From: Chloroflexota bacterium
Lineage (GTDB): Bacteria; Chloroflexota; Limnocylindria; Limnocylindrales; Limnocylindraceae
Assembly: GCA_016463555.1 (NCBI GenBank)
Contig: JAEMRB010000010.1
Location: 2,576-15,645 of the forward strand
DNA: 13,070 nt
Reading direction: 5' to 3'
Shown one piece after another: positions 7,229 to 13,070 of the stretch; position 1 is the first letter of the stretch; every line of letters begins with the position of its first letter. The translations under genes and the position numbers were made by a program. The notes below the pieces were generated by a model. It saw only the letters and a list, made by a program, of their open reading frames with translations. It was not told where the DNA came from and ran no database searches.

Positions 7229-9372
7229 CTCTTCGACTCCTGCGAGTTGGCGCGGAGCGCGGCCACGCGACGTTCAATACGCAGCAGCTCGCTAACGCTC
7301 CATGCCTGCGCAAAACAGGCGACCGGCGCGAATGGCGCATCACCCGTGGCGTTCTCCGAGATCGTTCCAAGCCCCGCCTCACGCAGATGCGCGCGATACG
7401 GGGCGAGCGCCTCAGTCACGAGCGCCAGTGCAGCTGCGCGACTCGACGAATTCGTGAGGTCGTGCACGGCGAAGGCGCTGTCGGCCCACGGCCCAATGAG
7501 CCAGAGCCAGCCGAGCCCCTGGTGATAGGCACCATCGCGTGATTTCCGGTCACCGTCGTAGTGACCGCGATAGGCGGGATCACTCGGCGCCAGCGAGCGA
7601 ATGCCAATCGGAGCGCGCAGCTGGTCGTCGGCCGCAGCGAAGGCACGCTGCGCCTCAGCCTGCGGGATGAGGTCGCCTCCGAGGCCGAGGGCGATGAACT
7701 GATTCGGTCGCAGCGCAAGGTCATCGCCGTTTGGGCCATCAATCACATCGGCAAGCCACGGCACCTCGGTGCGAATGAATCGCGCACGGAAGCTTGTACG
7801 GACGCGATCGCCGAACTGATCCAGATCGGCAGCAATTCGGGCAGCATCCGGAACCCCGTCACTGATCACTGGATCTTGCAGCCAGGCGCTGACGCTGCGG
7901 AGTGCGCGGTACCAGAGCGCCGAGATCTCGATCGGCTTGCCGCGTCGCGGGGTCACCACCCAGTCGTCGAGCTTCGCATCCATCCAGGTGAGCTGGCGAC
8001 CCTCTGCAGAACCAACAATGAGTCCGTCGCTATCGGCGCCGATCCCGAAGTCGGTGCCGTCGCGGTAGGCGGCGATGATCGCGAGCAGGGTGGGGAGTAG
8101 TTCCGCGCCAAGGGTGTGATCGCCCGTCGCCGCCACGTGCGCGCGTGCCGCCTCGATGTACCAGAGCGGCGCATCGATGGTGTGGTACTCGGGCATCTCA
8201 TCGACGCGGTCGGGGAAGTTGTTTGGCAGCAGCCCCCGGCGCACCCACGGGGCAAAGGAGCGCAGCACCGTGGCACCAATCTCTGGCCGACCGGTTGCCA
8301 ACGTCAGTCCGCGCAGGGCGATCGCGGTGTCGCGCCCCCAGTCATTGAACCAGGGGTAGCCGGCGATCACCGACCAGCCGATCGGCGCGGCTGGATCCGC
8401 TGGCCCAGGCGTGGCGGGAATGCGCCGGCGAACCAGGAAGTCGTCGGCGGCGAGCACGAGCGCCTGCAACTCGTCGCTCACGGCGATTGCAGCGTCGGCA
8501 CCATCGCCCACCGACTGCGCCCGTGCGAGTAGGTCGCGATCGCGCGCCTTGCACTCCGCGAGCAGCGACGCACCGCCGCCGTTTGCCATGGTGGCGAGGA
8601 GCTCGGCCGGCGGTCGACCGATGCCACCACCCTCCGTGGCGACCAGAAGTGAGGCGCTCTCGCCAGGTTCAAGTCGTACGCTCCAGCGCAGGGGAGTGGC
8701 GTAGTCGGATCGGTCGGCCTCCACGCGAGCTGCGTCGTGCCGATGGAAGAGGTCGCGGATAACCCCAGCATCGCTTGATAGGAGACCGCCGTCGCAGCGT
8801 ACCTGCACCGCTGGCCATGACGCGCCCATCTGCCATGAGCCCTGCTGTGCGCTCTCATCCACGTGCGATTCGGCGCACGCCAAATCGCCGACCAGGGCGT
8901 CATGGTGGTCGTGTGCCGTAGCGGTGAGGCGCAGCAGTAGATCGACGCCCGACGTTGCCGCAGGATCGAGACTCAGGGTTAGCAACACGGCATTTGCGCC
9001 GTTGATTGCTGAGAGGCGCTCAGTAAGTCGCCCGACGGGAAGCGCCCACTCTTTGGTCACACCACCAACGCCAACGGAAACCTGGTGCAGTGGCGCACCG
9101 AGCTGCGGCGAGAAGCGACCCGGATCCATCTCAAAGCTAAAGAGTGGCAACCAGTCGCCATCGGCGCGCACCCAGAGCATTGGAGGGCCGGCAAGCACCG
9201 TGCGTGCGACGGGCGGCTGCAGTGCTGCAACAAGCAGGCCGTGATAGCGACGACCCGGTGCACCGAGGGGGGAGAGGGCGGTATAGCCACCGAGCCCGTT
9301 GCCGATCAGGAGTTCACGCTCTTGCGCGCGATCGAGATCGGCGAGATCTGTTGTTGAGAGGGTGGTGCTCAT
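7225..9372 (-). CDS. Glycogen debranching enzyme, archaeal/bacterial GH133 type
   Basis: A 715-residue amylo-alpha-1,6-glucosidase-type enzyme expected to remove alpha-1,6 branches from glycogen-like glucans in the cytosol. The N-terminal GDE domain shows LLIGNGLGGYTALSPLGAP followed by RRYHGLLVAALQPPVAR (residues 21-57). The (alpha/alpha)6 C-terminal domain begins at AGYPWFNDWGRDTAIALRGL (337-356). It holds NNFPD, ADSDGLIVG, the catalytic-region QLTWMDAKLDDWVVTPRRGK (460-479), ALRPNQ, and SENATGDAPF...CFAQAWSVSELL near the end, with Glu673 in the place expected for a catalytic acid/base. Two stretches look atypical: YHQGLGWLWLIGP (616-628), where I would expect YHQGTVWPWLIGP, and SENATGD, where SEIFDGD is common. 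Length is normal and there is no signal peptide. It starts 21 bases after greA without a strong Shine-Dalgarno (GGAG is 12 bases away) and without a nearby TANNCT box, so it is probably co-transcribed with greA. Confidence 0.92.
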   Translation of the reverse strand: MSTTLSTTDLADLDRAQERELLIGNGLGGYTALSPLGAPGRRYHGLLVAALQPPVARTVLAGPPMLWVRADGDWLPLFSFEMDPGRFSPQLGAPLHQVSVGVGGVTKEWALPVGRLTERLSAINGANAVLLTLSLDPAATSGVDLLLRLTATAHDHHDALVGDLACAESHVDESAQQGSWQMGASWPAVQVRCDGGLLSSDAGVIRDLFHRHDAARVEADRSDYATPLRWSVRLEPGESASLLVATEGGGIGRPPAELLATMANGGGASLLAECKARDRDLLARAQSVGDGADAAIAVSDELQALVLAADDFLVRRRIPATPGPADPAAPIGWSVIAGYPWFNDWGRDTAIALRGLTLATGRPEIGATVLRSFAPWVRRGLLPNNFPDRVDEMPEYHTIDAPLWYIEAARAHVAATGDHTLGAELLPTLLAIIAAYRDGTDFGIGADSDGLIVGSAEGRQLTWMDAKLDDWVVTPRRGKPIEISALWYRALRSVSAWLQDPVISDGVPDAARIAADLDQFGDRVRTSFRARFIRTEVPWLADVIDGPNGDDLALRPNQFIALGLGGDLIPQAEAQRAFAAADDQLRAPIGIRSLAPSDPAYRGHYDGDRKSRDGAYHQGLGWLWLIGPWADSAFAVHDLTNSSSRAAALALVTEALAPYRAHLREAGLGTISENATGDAPFAPVACFAQAWSVSELLRIERRVAALRANSQESKS

Positions 9373-9393
9373 CGCGCTCGCGCGCTCCGGGGG

Positions 9394-9864
9394 TTAGGAG
9401 ATCTTCTTGATGGTGTAGTTGATCTCGTTGCCGTTCGGCAGGGTGACGACAACCTTGTCGTTGACCTTGCGTCCGATCAGCGCCTTGCCGAGCGGGCTCT
9501 CGTTGGAGATCTTCGGCGGCTCACCGCTCGGGTCGGCCTCGGTGGAGCCAACGATCAGGTAGTCGTGGCTCTTGCGCTCGGCGGTCACGGTGACGGTGGA
9601 GCCGAGGGCAACCGCGTCGGTGCTGGCGTGCTCGTCGATGATCTCGGCGTTGCGCAGCTTCTCTTCGATCTCCAAGACCTTCCCCTCGATGAACGACTGC
9701 TCGTTCCGGGCGATCTCGTAGTCGGCATTTTCGCGCAGGTCGCCAAGCTCCTTCGCCGCCTTGATGCGCGCGATCACCGCTGGGCGCTGCGAATGGATCA
9801 GGTCATGCAGCTCAGCCTCGAGCGCAGCCTTCCCTGATTCCGTGAGGTAGACGGGTCCAACCAT
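9394..9864 (-). CDS. greA: Transcription elongation factor GreA
   Basis: This 156-residue factor rescues backtracked RNA polymerase by stimulating cleavage of the nascent RNA 3' end. The N-terminal coiled coil (about 5-75) carries the signature GDLRENADYEIARNEQ, with the acidic tip residues Asp42 and Glu45 that enter the polymerase secondary channel. The C-terminal FKBP-like domain (about 80-156) has KISNESPLGKALIGRKVNDK, which identifies GreA rather than a Gfh-type paralogue. The ATG at 9864 is chosen because TAGACT ends 7 bases upstream and the coiled coil starts at once; the longer open frame runs into the upstream gene. It lies 10 bases after a small membrane protein gene and 21 bases before the debranching enzyme, an unusual partner for greA. 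Confidence 0.97.
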   Translation of the reverse strand: MVGPVYLTESGKAALEAELHDLIHSQRPAVIARIKAAKELGDLRENADYEIARNEQSFIEGKVLEIEEKLRNAEIIDEHASTDAVALGSTVTVTAERKSHDYLIVGSTEADPSGEPPKISNESPLGKALIGRKVNDKVVVTLPNGNEINYTIKKIS

Positions 9865-9871
9865 GCGGGGG

Positions 9872-9877
9872 AGTCTA
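9872..9877 (-). promoter_or_regulatory. -10 element of greA, embedded in the upstream stop codon
   Basis: TAGACT on the minus strand, 7 bases before the greA ATG. Its first three bases (9877-9875) are the TAG stop of the 130-residue membrane protein gene. The hexamer is identical to the one before the aldehyde dehydrogenase gene. It suggests that greA has its own leaderless transcript inside the operon. Confidence 0.6.
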
Positions 9878-10267
9878 GCCGTTCGCCGCCTGCGTGGCAC
9901 CCCCGAGGCGAATTGCGAGGGCCAGAAGCGTCGCGAGCACGAGCATGGCAACCTGCGGGGCCAAAGGTCCCCCAGCCAGGATCAGGAGCACGGAGAGCCC
10001 CAGGCTCACGAGGATCTGGGCACGTGGGGTCCGCCCCCCACCGACGGCTCGCATGGCGATCGCCCCGATGAGGAGGAGATCGAGCGCTCCGAGGGCGATG
10101 GTCGCAAACGCGGCATAGGCCACGATCCGGTCGTACGTCCCCTCGGCTGGGAGCGCCCCGCCCAGGAGGCCATAGGTCAGCGCCCCAGAGGCGATCAGGC
10201 CGACACCACGAACGAACTCAGCGGTCGCCAAGGCGGCGTAGGTCACCAGTACCGAACCTTTCAACAT
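9875..10267 (-). CDS. Small four-helix membrane protein of unknown function
   Basis: A 130-residue hydrophobic protein that I do not recognise. It has about four membrane segments: near 5-37, 46-72, 83-99 and 103-120. A basic loop (MRAVGGGRTPRAQ) sits between the second and third, which suggests a cytoplasmic loop there. There are no cysteines, histidines or acidic clusters within the membrane to hint at chemistry. The ATG at 10267 is chosen because TACCCT ends 7 bases before it; the frame stays open for 25 more codons but that part runs through the promoter region. It is the first gene of the minus-strand unit with greA and the debranching enzyme, 10 bases from greA. Confidence 0.72.
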   Translation of the reverse strand: MLKGSVLVTYAALATAEFVRGVGLIASGALTYGLLGGALPAEGTYDRIVAYAAFATIALGALDLLLIGAIAMRAVGGGRTPRAQILVSLGLSVLLILAGGPLAPQVAMLVLATLLALAIRLGGATQAANG

Positions 10268-10274
10268 GAAAGGG

Positions 10275-10280
10275 AGGGTA
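10275..10280 (-). promoter_or_regulatory. -10 element of the 130-residue membrane protein gene
   Basis: TACCCT on the minus strand, preceded by CGC and located 7 bases before the ATG at 10267. The nine-base string CGCTACCCT is also found before the HAD gene. This implies a leaderless start for the unit leading into greA. Confidence 0.55.
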
Positions 10281-10312
10281 GCGTGAACGCGACAGAGGCG
10301 GTGCCGAGGGCG

Positions 10313-10318
10313 CATACT
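10313..10318 (+). promoter_or_regulatory. -10 element of the 354-residue membrane protein gene
   Basis: CATACT ends 6 bases before the ATG at 10325. It is the only hexamer of the set that starts with C rather than T, but it keeps A at position 2 and CT at the end. It lies in the 57-base divergent region shared with the minus-strand membrane protein and greA unit. Confidence 0.45.
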
Positions 10319-10324
10319 CACCCC

Positions 10325-11389
10325 ATGAGCACATCGACACAACGCACTGCAGCGGGGTCGCCCCTCAAGCTTGATGTTGTCTTCGCCTCGCTCCTGCTGA
10401 ACGCTGGCATCCTCCTCGCCCTGGTCACCTGGATCACAGCTAATCGGCTGGACCTCTTCTACTGGATCGGCAACGAGCAGCTGCGCGCCGCCGCATCCAT
10501 CTTGGCTGTGGGTGCCCCGGTCGCGATTGCCGCCGCGGCTGCAGGTCGACTGAGTACGCGCCTCCCCGTGGACCTTGGTACTGGAACACTCCTCGCGCTC
10601 ATCGCGGCGCTCAGCACGGTGTTTACTGCAGCGGCCGTGCTGCGTTCAGTACTGCCGTTAGATGCAAGCTTCCTCGTGCGCCTGCTCCAAGAGGCGATCA
10701 ACGCTGGAACAATTTTCCTGATGGCGCGTATCTTCGCTCGTCGCGCGCGGCGGCTCCCCGACTGGATCAGCATTACTGGAGCGATCTTTGCTGTTGGGCT
10801 ACTCCCTCTCGGTCTGCTCTCTCTCGCCGTCGAAACGCTTTCAACGTGGATCGGCGAGCCGCTCTCTCAAGAGGTAGATCCTCTCGCCGTTGTTTCCGCT
10901 GCAATGTACCTTGCAGCACTTCTGCCCGCGCTCTTCTTTGGGCGAGAGCTACTTCGCGCTGAATCGCCACGATTTCGCCCCGTCGAGCGCCGCTTCGTTG
11001 AGGTCTTCGCAGCTTTTGGTGTTGGTTCACTCGCCGCGGTCTTAGTCCCGCGCGCAACAGCACAGCTCTATGACACGCTGCAGACCTGCACAGTTGAACC
11101 CTATGCCTGCGACCGCCTACCAGCGGAGTGGGTCATCATCGGCCTCCTGACTGGCTTTACCGCCTGGCGGCTTATTCGCGGCGCCGAACGCACCAAGCAG
11201 CCGCTCCTCTGGATCGGTGCGCTCCCTCCCGTGTTGACGACCGCAATCGCAATCAACTGGTATCTCCCCGTAGGGCTCGGTGGGCTCCCGATTGCGGGGG
11301 CGCTGATCGCCATTGGCGGGCTACTCCTCTTGCGACGCGCTACGATGGCAACAGCGCCGCGCCCGCGGCGAGCATCGAGAGGGAGGTAG
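10325..11389 (+). CDS. Polytopic membrane protein of unknown function (about 9-10 TM)
   Basis: I cannot assign this 354-residue protein to a family. It begins with a short polar tail and then about nine or ten hydrophobic segments, near 18-38, 54-72, 87-108, 119-137, 147-171, 184-206, 223-243, 266-283, 293-311 and 318-336. The C-terminus is basic (RPRRASRGR), suggesting a cytoplasmic end. The loop before the eighth segment contains two cysteines, Cys255 and Cys262 (TCTVEPYACDR), spaced CX6C; if that loop is outside the cytoplasm they could form a disulfide. The ATG at 10325 is supported by CATACT six bases ahead; the much longer upstream open frame is antisense to greA and the small membrane gene. 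Its final codons contain the Shine-Dalgarno site of the glutaredoxin gene, which starts 5 bases after its stop, so the two form an operon. Confidence 0.75.
   Translation: MSTSTQRTAAGSPLKLDVVFASLLLNAGILLALVTWITANRLDLFYWIGNEQLRAAASILAVGAPVAIAAAAAGRLSTRLPVDLGTGTLLALIAALSTVFTAAAVLRSVLPLDASFLVRLLQEAINAGTIFLMARIFARRARRLPDWISITGAIFAVGLLPLGLLSLAVETLSTWIGEPLSQEVDPLAVVSAAMYLAALLPALFFGRELLRAESPRFRPVERRFVEVFAAFGVGSLAAVLVPRATAQLYDTLQTCTVEPYACDRLPAEWVIIGLLTGFTAWRLIRGAERTKQPLLWIGALPPVLTTAIAINWYLPVGLGGLPIAGALIAIGGLLLLRRATMATAPRPRRASRGR
11381..11386 (+). promoter_or_regulatory. Shine-Dalgarno site of the glutaredoxin gene
   Basis: GGGAGG lies 8 bases before the ATG at 11395 and inside the last codons of the upstream membrane protein gene. 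It is the clearest ribosome-binding site in the window and decides the start of the glutaredoxin, whose frame is open much further upstream. Confidence 0.7.
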
Positions 11390-11394
11390 TACCC

Positions 11395-11649
11395 ATGAGC
11401 GACGCCAAGAAGATCACCCTGTATGGCGCGGCCTGGTGCAGCGACTGCACGCGTTCCAAGGGCTACCTTGACGCACACAAGGTTCCCTATACCTACGTTG
11501 ATGTGGATGCCGATGCGGCCGCCAAGGAGATGATCGAGACGCTGACCGGCGCGAAGTCGATCCCCGTGATCATCTTTGAAGATGGCTCGTACCTGATTGA
11601 GCCCTCCAACGCGGAGCTTGGCGCGAAGGCGGGAGTCCCGCAGATCTAG
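11395..11649 (+). CDS. Glutaredoxin / mycoredoxin-like thiol-disulfide oxidoreductase
   Basis: An 84-residue single-domain thioredoxin-fold protein. The first strand ITLYGAAWCSDC leads into the redox motif CSDC (Cys16 and Cys19 counting from the ATG). The cis-proline lies in KSIPVIIFEDGS, and the end ELGAKAGV fits the last helix. The combination of DVDADAAAKEMIETLTG with DGSYLIEPSNAEL is like the short glutaredoxins of actinobacteria and Chloroflexi (mycoredoxin type), which reduce mixed disulfides of proteins with low-molecular-weight thiols; which thiol is used here cannot be told. No signal peptide, so cytosolic. The start is set by the strong Shine-Dalgarno site and the immediate onset of the fold. 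Its TAG stop overlaps that of the converging HAD gene by four bases (CTAG). Confidence 0.88.
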   Translation: MSDAKKITLYGAAWCSDCTRSKGYLDAHKVPYTYVDVDADAAAKEMIETLTGAKSIPVIIFEDGSYLIEPSNAELGAKAGVPQI

Positions 11650-12323
11650 CGCGCGGCGAGCGGTAGCTCGTCGAGGCTCGTTAGCACCAGGTCCGCAATC
11701 TCGGCTGCGCCCGTCGATGACGGCGCGCCGGGGAGCGGCACCACCACGACGCTCATCCCCGCCGCCTTGCCGGCGCGCGCGCCAGCCAGCGAATCTTCGA
11801 TGGCGAGCGATCGCTCCGGTGCGATGTTGATGCGGCGACACGCCTCAATGTAGACATCGGGGAGTGGCTTCCCGCCCGCAACCTCATCGCAGCTGACGTA
11901 CGTGTGCACCACATCGGCAAGACCGAGGATCTCGATGAGTGTGGCGATGATGCTGCGCGGGCTCCCCGACGCAATGGCGACAGGGCCACGTGCCGCGGCG
12001 CGGCGCACGGCGGCAACTCCGGCTGGAATGACCTGCACGCGGCCAGAGCGATAGAGCGCCTCGAGGTGGTTGATCGTGCGCGTTGCAATCTCGTCGGCAT
12101 CAGGATGCCCGAGGAGCTCGGCCATGGCGCCGCCCCACTGCTGCGTGTTCGCCCCATAGAAGCGATGGAAGTCCTCTTCGCGCAGCCGACCGCCGACCTC
12201 GGCGGCGATGGCGAAGCGCGCCTCGGCCCAGAGCGGCTCGGTATCGCAGAGCACCCCATCCAAATCGAAGACGACCCCGTCGGGGTTCAGCACGTACGGC
12301 GGGAGGGTCTGATCTGCAGGCAT
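11646..12323 (-). CDS. HAD-superfamily hydrolase, beta-phosphoglucomutase-like (subfamily IA)
   Basis: A 225-residue haloacid dehalogenase-fold protein that should hydrolyse or transfer a phosphate through an aspartyl-phosphate. Motif I is VVFDLDGVLCDTEPLW, with nucleophile Asp20 and acid/base Asp22. Motif II is ASGSPRSI with Ser119, motif III is GGKPLPDVY with Lys152, and motif IV is AIEDSLAGARAGKAAGM with Glu176 and Asp177. A helical C1 cap lies between motifs I and II (about 30-100). DxDGVLxDTE, the cap type and the ED in motif IV match the beta-phosphoglucomutase / phosphoglycolate phosphatase-like group. Beta-phosphoglucomutase would suit a genome with alpha-glucan enzymes, but the substrate cannot be settled by motif reading. 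The start at 12323 is supported by TACCCT 7 bases upstream. The gene converges on the glutaredoxin gene and diverges from the FemAB-like gene. Confidence 0.88.
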   Translation of the reverse strand: MPADQTLPPYVLNPDGVVFDLDGVLCDTEPLWAEARFAIAAEVGGRLREEDFHRFYGANTQQWGGAMAELLGHPDADEIATRTINHLEALYRSGRVQVIPAGVAAVRRAAARGPVAIASGSPRSIIATLIEILGLADVVHTYVSCDEVAGGKPLPDVYIEACRRINIAPERSLAIEDSLAGARAGKAAGMSVVVVPLPGAPSSTGAAEIADLVLTSLDELPLAAR

Positions 12324-12330
12324 AGGCGCA

Positions 12331-12336
12331 AGGGTA
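12331..12336 (-). promoter_or_regulatory. -10 element of the HAD gene
   Basis: TACCCT on the minus strand, 7 bases before the ATG at 12323 and preceded by CGC, giving the same nine-base CGCTACCCT found before the small membrane protein. It forms an inverted repeat with the plus-strand TACCCT at 12347-12352. Confidence 0.6.
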
Positions 12337-12346
12337 GCGGGGCGCG

Positions 12347-12352
12347 TACCCT
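12347..12352 (+). promoter_or_regulatory. -10 element of the FemAB-like gene
   Basis: TACCCT ends 6 bases before the ATG at 12359, again implying a leaderless mRNA. Only 10 bases separate it from the opposing -10 of the HAD gene, so polymerase should not be able to open both promoters at once. Confidence 0.6.
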
Positions 12353-12358
12353 ACGCGC

Positions 12359-13070
12359 ATGAGTCCTGTTATGCGAGAAGAGCCGAGCGCCTGGGGGGCA
12401 CGCCTTCGCGCCGCTGCCGCTGCCGGCGAACTTTCCGACCTCCCCTTTGTGCAGCAGCCAGCCTGGGCCGCATCGAAAGCGCTCACCGGCTGGGAGTCGG
12501 TGCGTCTCGTGGCGCACGACGGCGCCGCATGGGCCGGTGCACAGTTCCTCTTGCAGCGCCTACCCGCAGGACTCGGTCGCATCGCCTACGCGCCGCGCGG
12601 ACCGATTGTTGTCGCGGCGCACGCGGAACAGGCCGCATCGCTGCGCGCCGAACTGCTGCGCGGACTCTCCGAGCTGCGCCGCGACGGCGTCACGCTCGTG
12701 CGCCTAGAGCCAGGCGAGAGCACCCCGCTCCCAGACGAGGCTGATCAGGTCAACCCTGCCGACGCGCTGAGCGAAACCCTTCGCGCCCTATGGCTCGTCG
12801 CGGCGACCTCATCGCGCATCACGCTGCATCGCGCACGACCGGTGCAGCCATCGACGAGTCGCCGCATTGATCTCTCAGCTGGCATGGAGACCGTTCGTGC
12901 CGCCTGGCGCAGCAAGTGGCGACAGTACGCGCGACATGCCACCGAGTCCGGCGTCACGGTTCGTTCGGTTGGCGCCGACGGAGCCGAAGCGCTCCACACC
13001 GCGATGTCATCGATCGCTGGGCGTACCGGGGTGAAGACGCGCAGCAGTGCCGCGTTCGCACACATCGTGA
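12359..13070 (+). CDS. FemAB/FemX-like peptidoglycan bridge peptidyltransferase (partial, 3' end outside the window)
   Basis: An open frame of 237 codons runs off the window end. The N-terminal part shows SDLPFVQQPAWAASKALTGW, then AGAQFLLQRLP and IAYAPRGPIV (about residues 26-85), the pattern of the first GNAT-like subdomain in the Fem family. Around residue 180 comes AAWRSKWRQYARHATESGV, corresponding to the basic helix (K-R-N/R-x-A-x-x-x-G-V) that begins the second subdomain, and then the start of a helix resembling FxxLxxxTxxRxGV. These enzymes add amino acids from aminoacyl-tRNA to the lipid II or peptidoglycan stem peptide at the inner face of the membrane; some relatives instead act in other acyl transfers. 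A full member is about 330-420 residues, so roughly a third is missing here. The start at 12359 is fixed by TACCCT six bases before it; a second in-frame Met lies four codons on. Confidence 0.8.
   Translation, partial: MSPVMREEPSAWGARLRAAAAAGELSDLPFVQQPAWAASKALTGWESVRLVAHDGAAWAGAQFLLQRLPAGLGRIAYAPRGPIVVAAHAEQAASLRAELLRGLSELRRDGVTLVRLEPGESTPLPDEADQVNPADALSETLRALWLVAATSSRITLHRARPVQPSTSRRIDLSAGMETVRAAWRSKWRQYARHATESGVTVRSVGADGAEALHTAMSSIAGRTGVKTRSSAAFAHIV

Noticed and set aside
7211..7243. Possible terminator hairpin (GCAGG/CCTGC) at the third convergent junction
   Set aside because: The stem is only five pairs with a loop of more than 20 bases and no T-run; not convincing.
7561..8532. Two long plus-strand open frames antisense to the debranching enzyme
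   Set aside because: The minus strand here encodes the conserved GH133 domain with clear motifs. The plus frames show no family features.
9863..10324. A 154-codon upstream extension of the 354-residue membrane protein
   Set aside because: It is antisense to the small membrane protein gene, its translation is polar and Arg/Gly-rich, and a -10 box stands directly before the ATG at 10325.
11341..11346. TACGAT as a possible separate promoter for the glutaredoxin gene
   Set aside because: It does not fit the TANNCT pattern, has no -35 at suitable distance, and lies inside the membrane protein gene, so chance is likely.
11128..11394. An N-terminal extension of the glutaredoxin
   Set aside because: It is an out-of-frame reading of the membrane protein gene. 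The strong GGGAGG site and the thioredoxin fold begin at 11395.

Overview
The window is a compact, GC-rich bacterial chromosomal segment carrying metabolic housekeeping genes. No mobile element, CRISPR array, tRNA or rRNA gene was seen. The longest gap between genes is about 70 bases and all gaps fall at divergent or tandem starts; convergent genes touch or overlap. The gene content is: citramalate route plus prephenate dehydratase, GreA, a GH133-type debranching enzyme, a GH13 enzyme of a type I associate with Chloroflexi/Chlorobi, a mycoredoxin-like glutaredoxin and a FemAB/FemX-type transferase. With the gene density and apparently leaderless starts, this fits a streamlined Chloroflexota lineage (for example Limnocylindria-like) or, less likely, an actinobacterium. 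That placement is inference.

Layout. (1) 1-2569, plus strand: the end of a gene resembling 3-isopropylmalate dehydrogenase (leuB), citramalate synthase (cimA) and prephenate dehydratase (pheA), joined by 4-base GTGA and ATGA overlaps, so a translationally coupled branched-chain/aromatic amino-acid operon. (2) 2605-4041, plus: an NAD(P)-dependent aldehyde dehydrogenase with its own promoter. (3) 4047-6370, minus: a large GH13 enzyme, preceded by a possible 10-codon leader ORF coupled to it by an ATGA overlap. (4) 6413-7228, plus: a polytopic membrane protein of unknown function. (5) 7225-10267, minus: a small membrane protein, greA, and a glycogen debranching enzyme in tandem. (6) 10325-11649, plus: a polytopic membrane protein and a glutaredoxin in tandem. 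(7) 11646-12323, minus: a HAD phosphatase/phosphomutase-like protein. (8) 12359 to the window end, plus: the 5' two thirds of a FemAB/FemX-like peptidyltransferase.

The most distinctive signal is in the promoters. All eight genes that begin a transcription unit (taking the leader ORF as the start of the GH13 unit) have a -10-like hexamer ending in CT, consensus TANNCT, only 6-8 bases before the ATG. This suggests leaderless mRNAs, with a conserved C at hexamer position 5 where the sigma-70 consensus has A. Downstream operon genes use stop-start overlaps or, for the glutaredoxin, a strong Shine-Dalgarno site. The pattern also fixes start codons that longest-ORF calling would place too far upstream.

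I did not find a clearly new multi-gene system such as a defence island or biosynthetic cluster. The items that most deserve checking are the TANNCT leaderless promoter set, the leader ORF before the GH13 gene, the unusual GH13 and debranching-enzyme motifs, and the two unrecognised polytopic membrane proteins.
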